Shown here piece by piece: positions 63,915-64,000 of a DNA stretch of 64,000 nucleotides. Position 1 is the first letter of the stretch. Each line of letters begins with the position of its first letter. Where the stretch lies: positions 2,046,001-2,110,000 of the forward strand of contig CAVZVZ010000005.1 of NCBI GenBank assembly GCA_963778895.1, given 5' to 3'. This DNA is from CAVZVZ01 sp963778895. Its GTDB lineage: Bacteria > Actinomycetota > Acidimicrobiia > Acidimicrobiales > Acidimicrobilacustridaceae. The notes under the pieces are model-generated. The model saw only the letters and a list, made by a program, of their open reading frames with translations. It was not told the DNA's origin and searched no databases. The translations under genes and the position numbers were made by a program.

Positions 63915-64000
63915 GAGTTGGGGGCTCTCAGTCGTCGCCCGGTCACCCAATTCGAGACGAGACCCATCCAGTGCGCCTTCTCTCCACCGGCCCAAGGATC

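Overview
The window is GC-rich, gene-dense actinobacterial DNA. Actinobacterial markers are an acyl-CoA carboxylase epsilon subunit (30.5 kb), a DivIVA-family protein (17.3 kb), a mycothiol-dependent formaldehyde dehydrogenase (43.9 kb) and a small SRP RNA upstream of dnaX-ybaB-recR (12.9-16 kb). The combination of a crotonyl-CoA carboxylase/reductase, MEDS/ATPase regulators, DUF5996 and DUF2252 would suit Acidimicrobiia, but the class assignment is inference only. No rRNA, CRISPR array, prophage or insertion sequence was seen.

Layout. 0-7.1 kb: an envelope efflux locus (DUF5666 protein, two HlyD-type adaptors, MacB-type ATPase and permease) divergent from a response regulator/histidine kinase pair. 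7.1-12.5 kb: a membrane-anchored coiled-coil protein leading into a GH43-like propeller, then a YkcB/YkcC-like glycosyltransferase pair. 12.8-16 kb: tRNA-Ser(GGA), SRP RNA, dnaX, ybaB, recR. 16-38.5 kb: acyl-CoA metabolism (thiolase, crotonyl-CoA carboxylase/reductase, epimerase, acyl-CoA carboxylase beta and epsilon, ethylmalonyl-CoA mutase-type protein, 3-hydroxyacyl-CoA dehydrogenase) interleaved with a 5'-3' exonuclease, an ATP-dependent DNA ligase, a TetR/MFS pair, hydrolases, DegV, PlsY and Aat. 38.7-47.4 kb: peptidase-like protein, two secreted-type prolyl isomerases, lysC, asd, mycothiol dehydrogenase, MazG-like protein, a MEDS-ATPase regulator, a heme lipoprotein. 47.7-54.3 kb: DUF3089 lipoprotein, alkyl sulfatase, SDR, two acetyltransferases, DUF5996. 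54.4-63.9 kb: a minus-strand run with stop-start overlaps encoding an AAA/phosphotransferase protein, P-type cation ATPase, acetate-CoA ligase, 2-oxoacid dehydrogenase E1 alpha, E1 beta, E2 and an acyl carrier protein.

How the genes fit together: thiolase, 3-hydroxybutyryl-CoA dehydrogenase, Ccr, epimerase, the mutase and propionyl-CoA carboxylase beta are consecutive or linked steps of the ethylmalonyl-CoA route for growing on acetyl-CoA without a glyoxylate shunt. Acetate-CoA ligase and the dehydrogenase cluster could feed acetyl-CoA into it.

Sequence quality matters for anyone using this annotation. At least 20 places show a coding frame that jumps by one base while homology continues, mostly explained by one extra base in or beside a short G/C run. 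They hit genes expected to be essential (dnaX, asd), so they are more likely sequence errors than decay. Affected genes are entered once over their full extent and marked as frameshifted.
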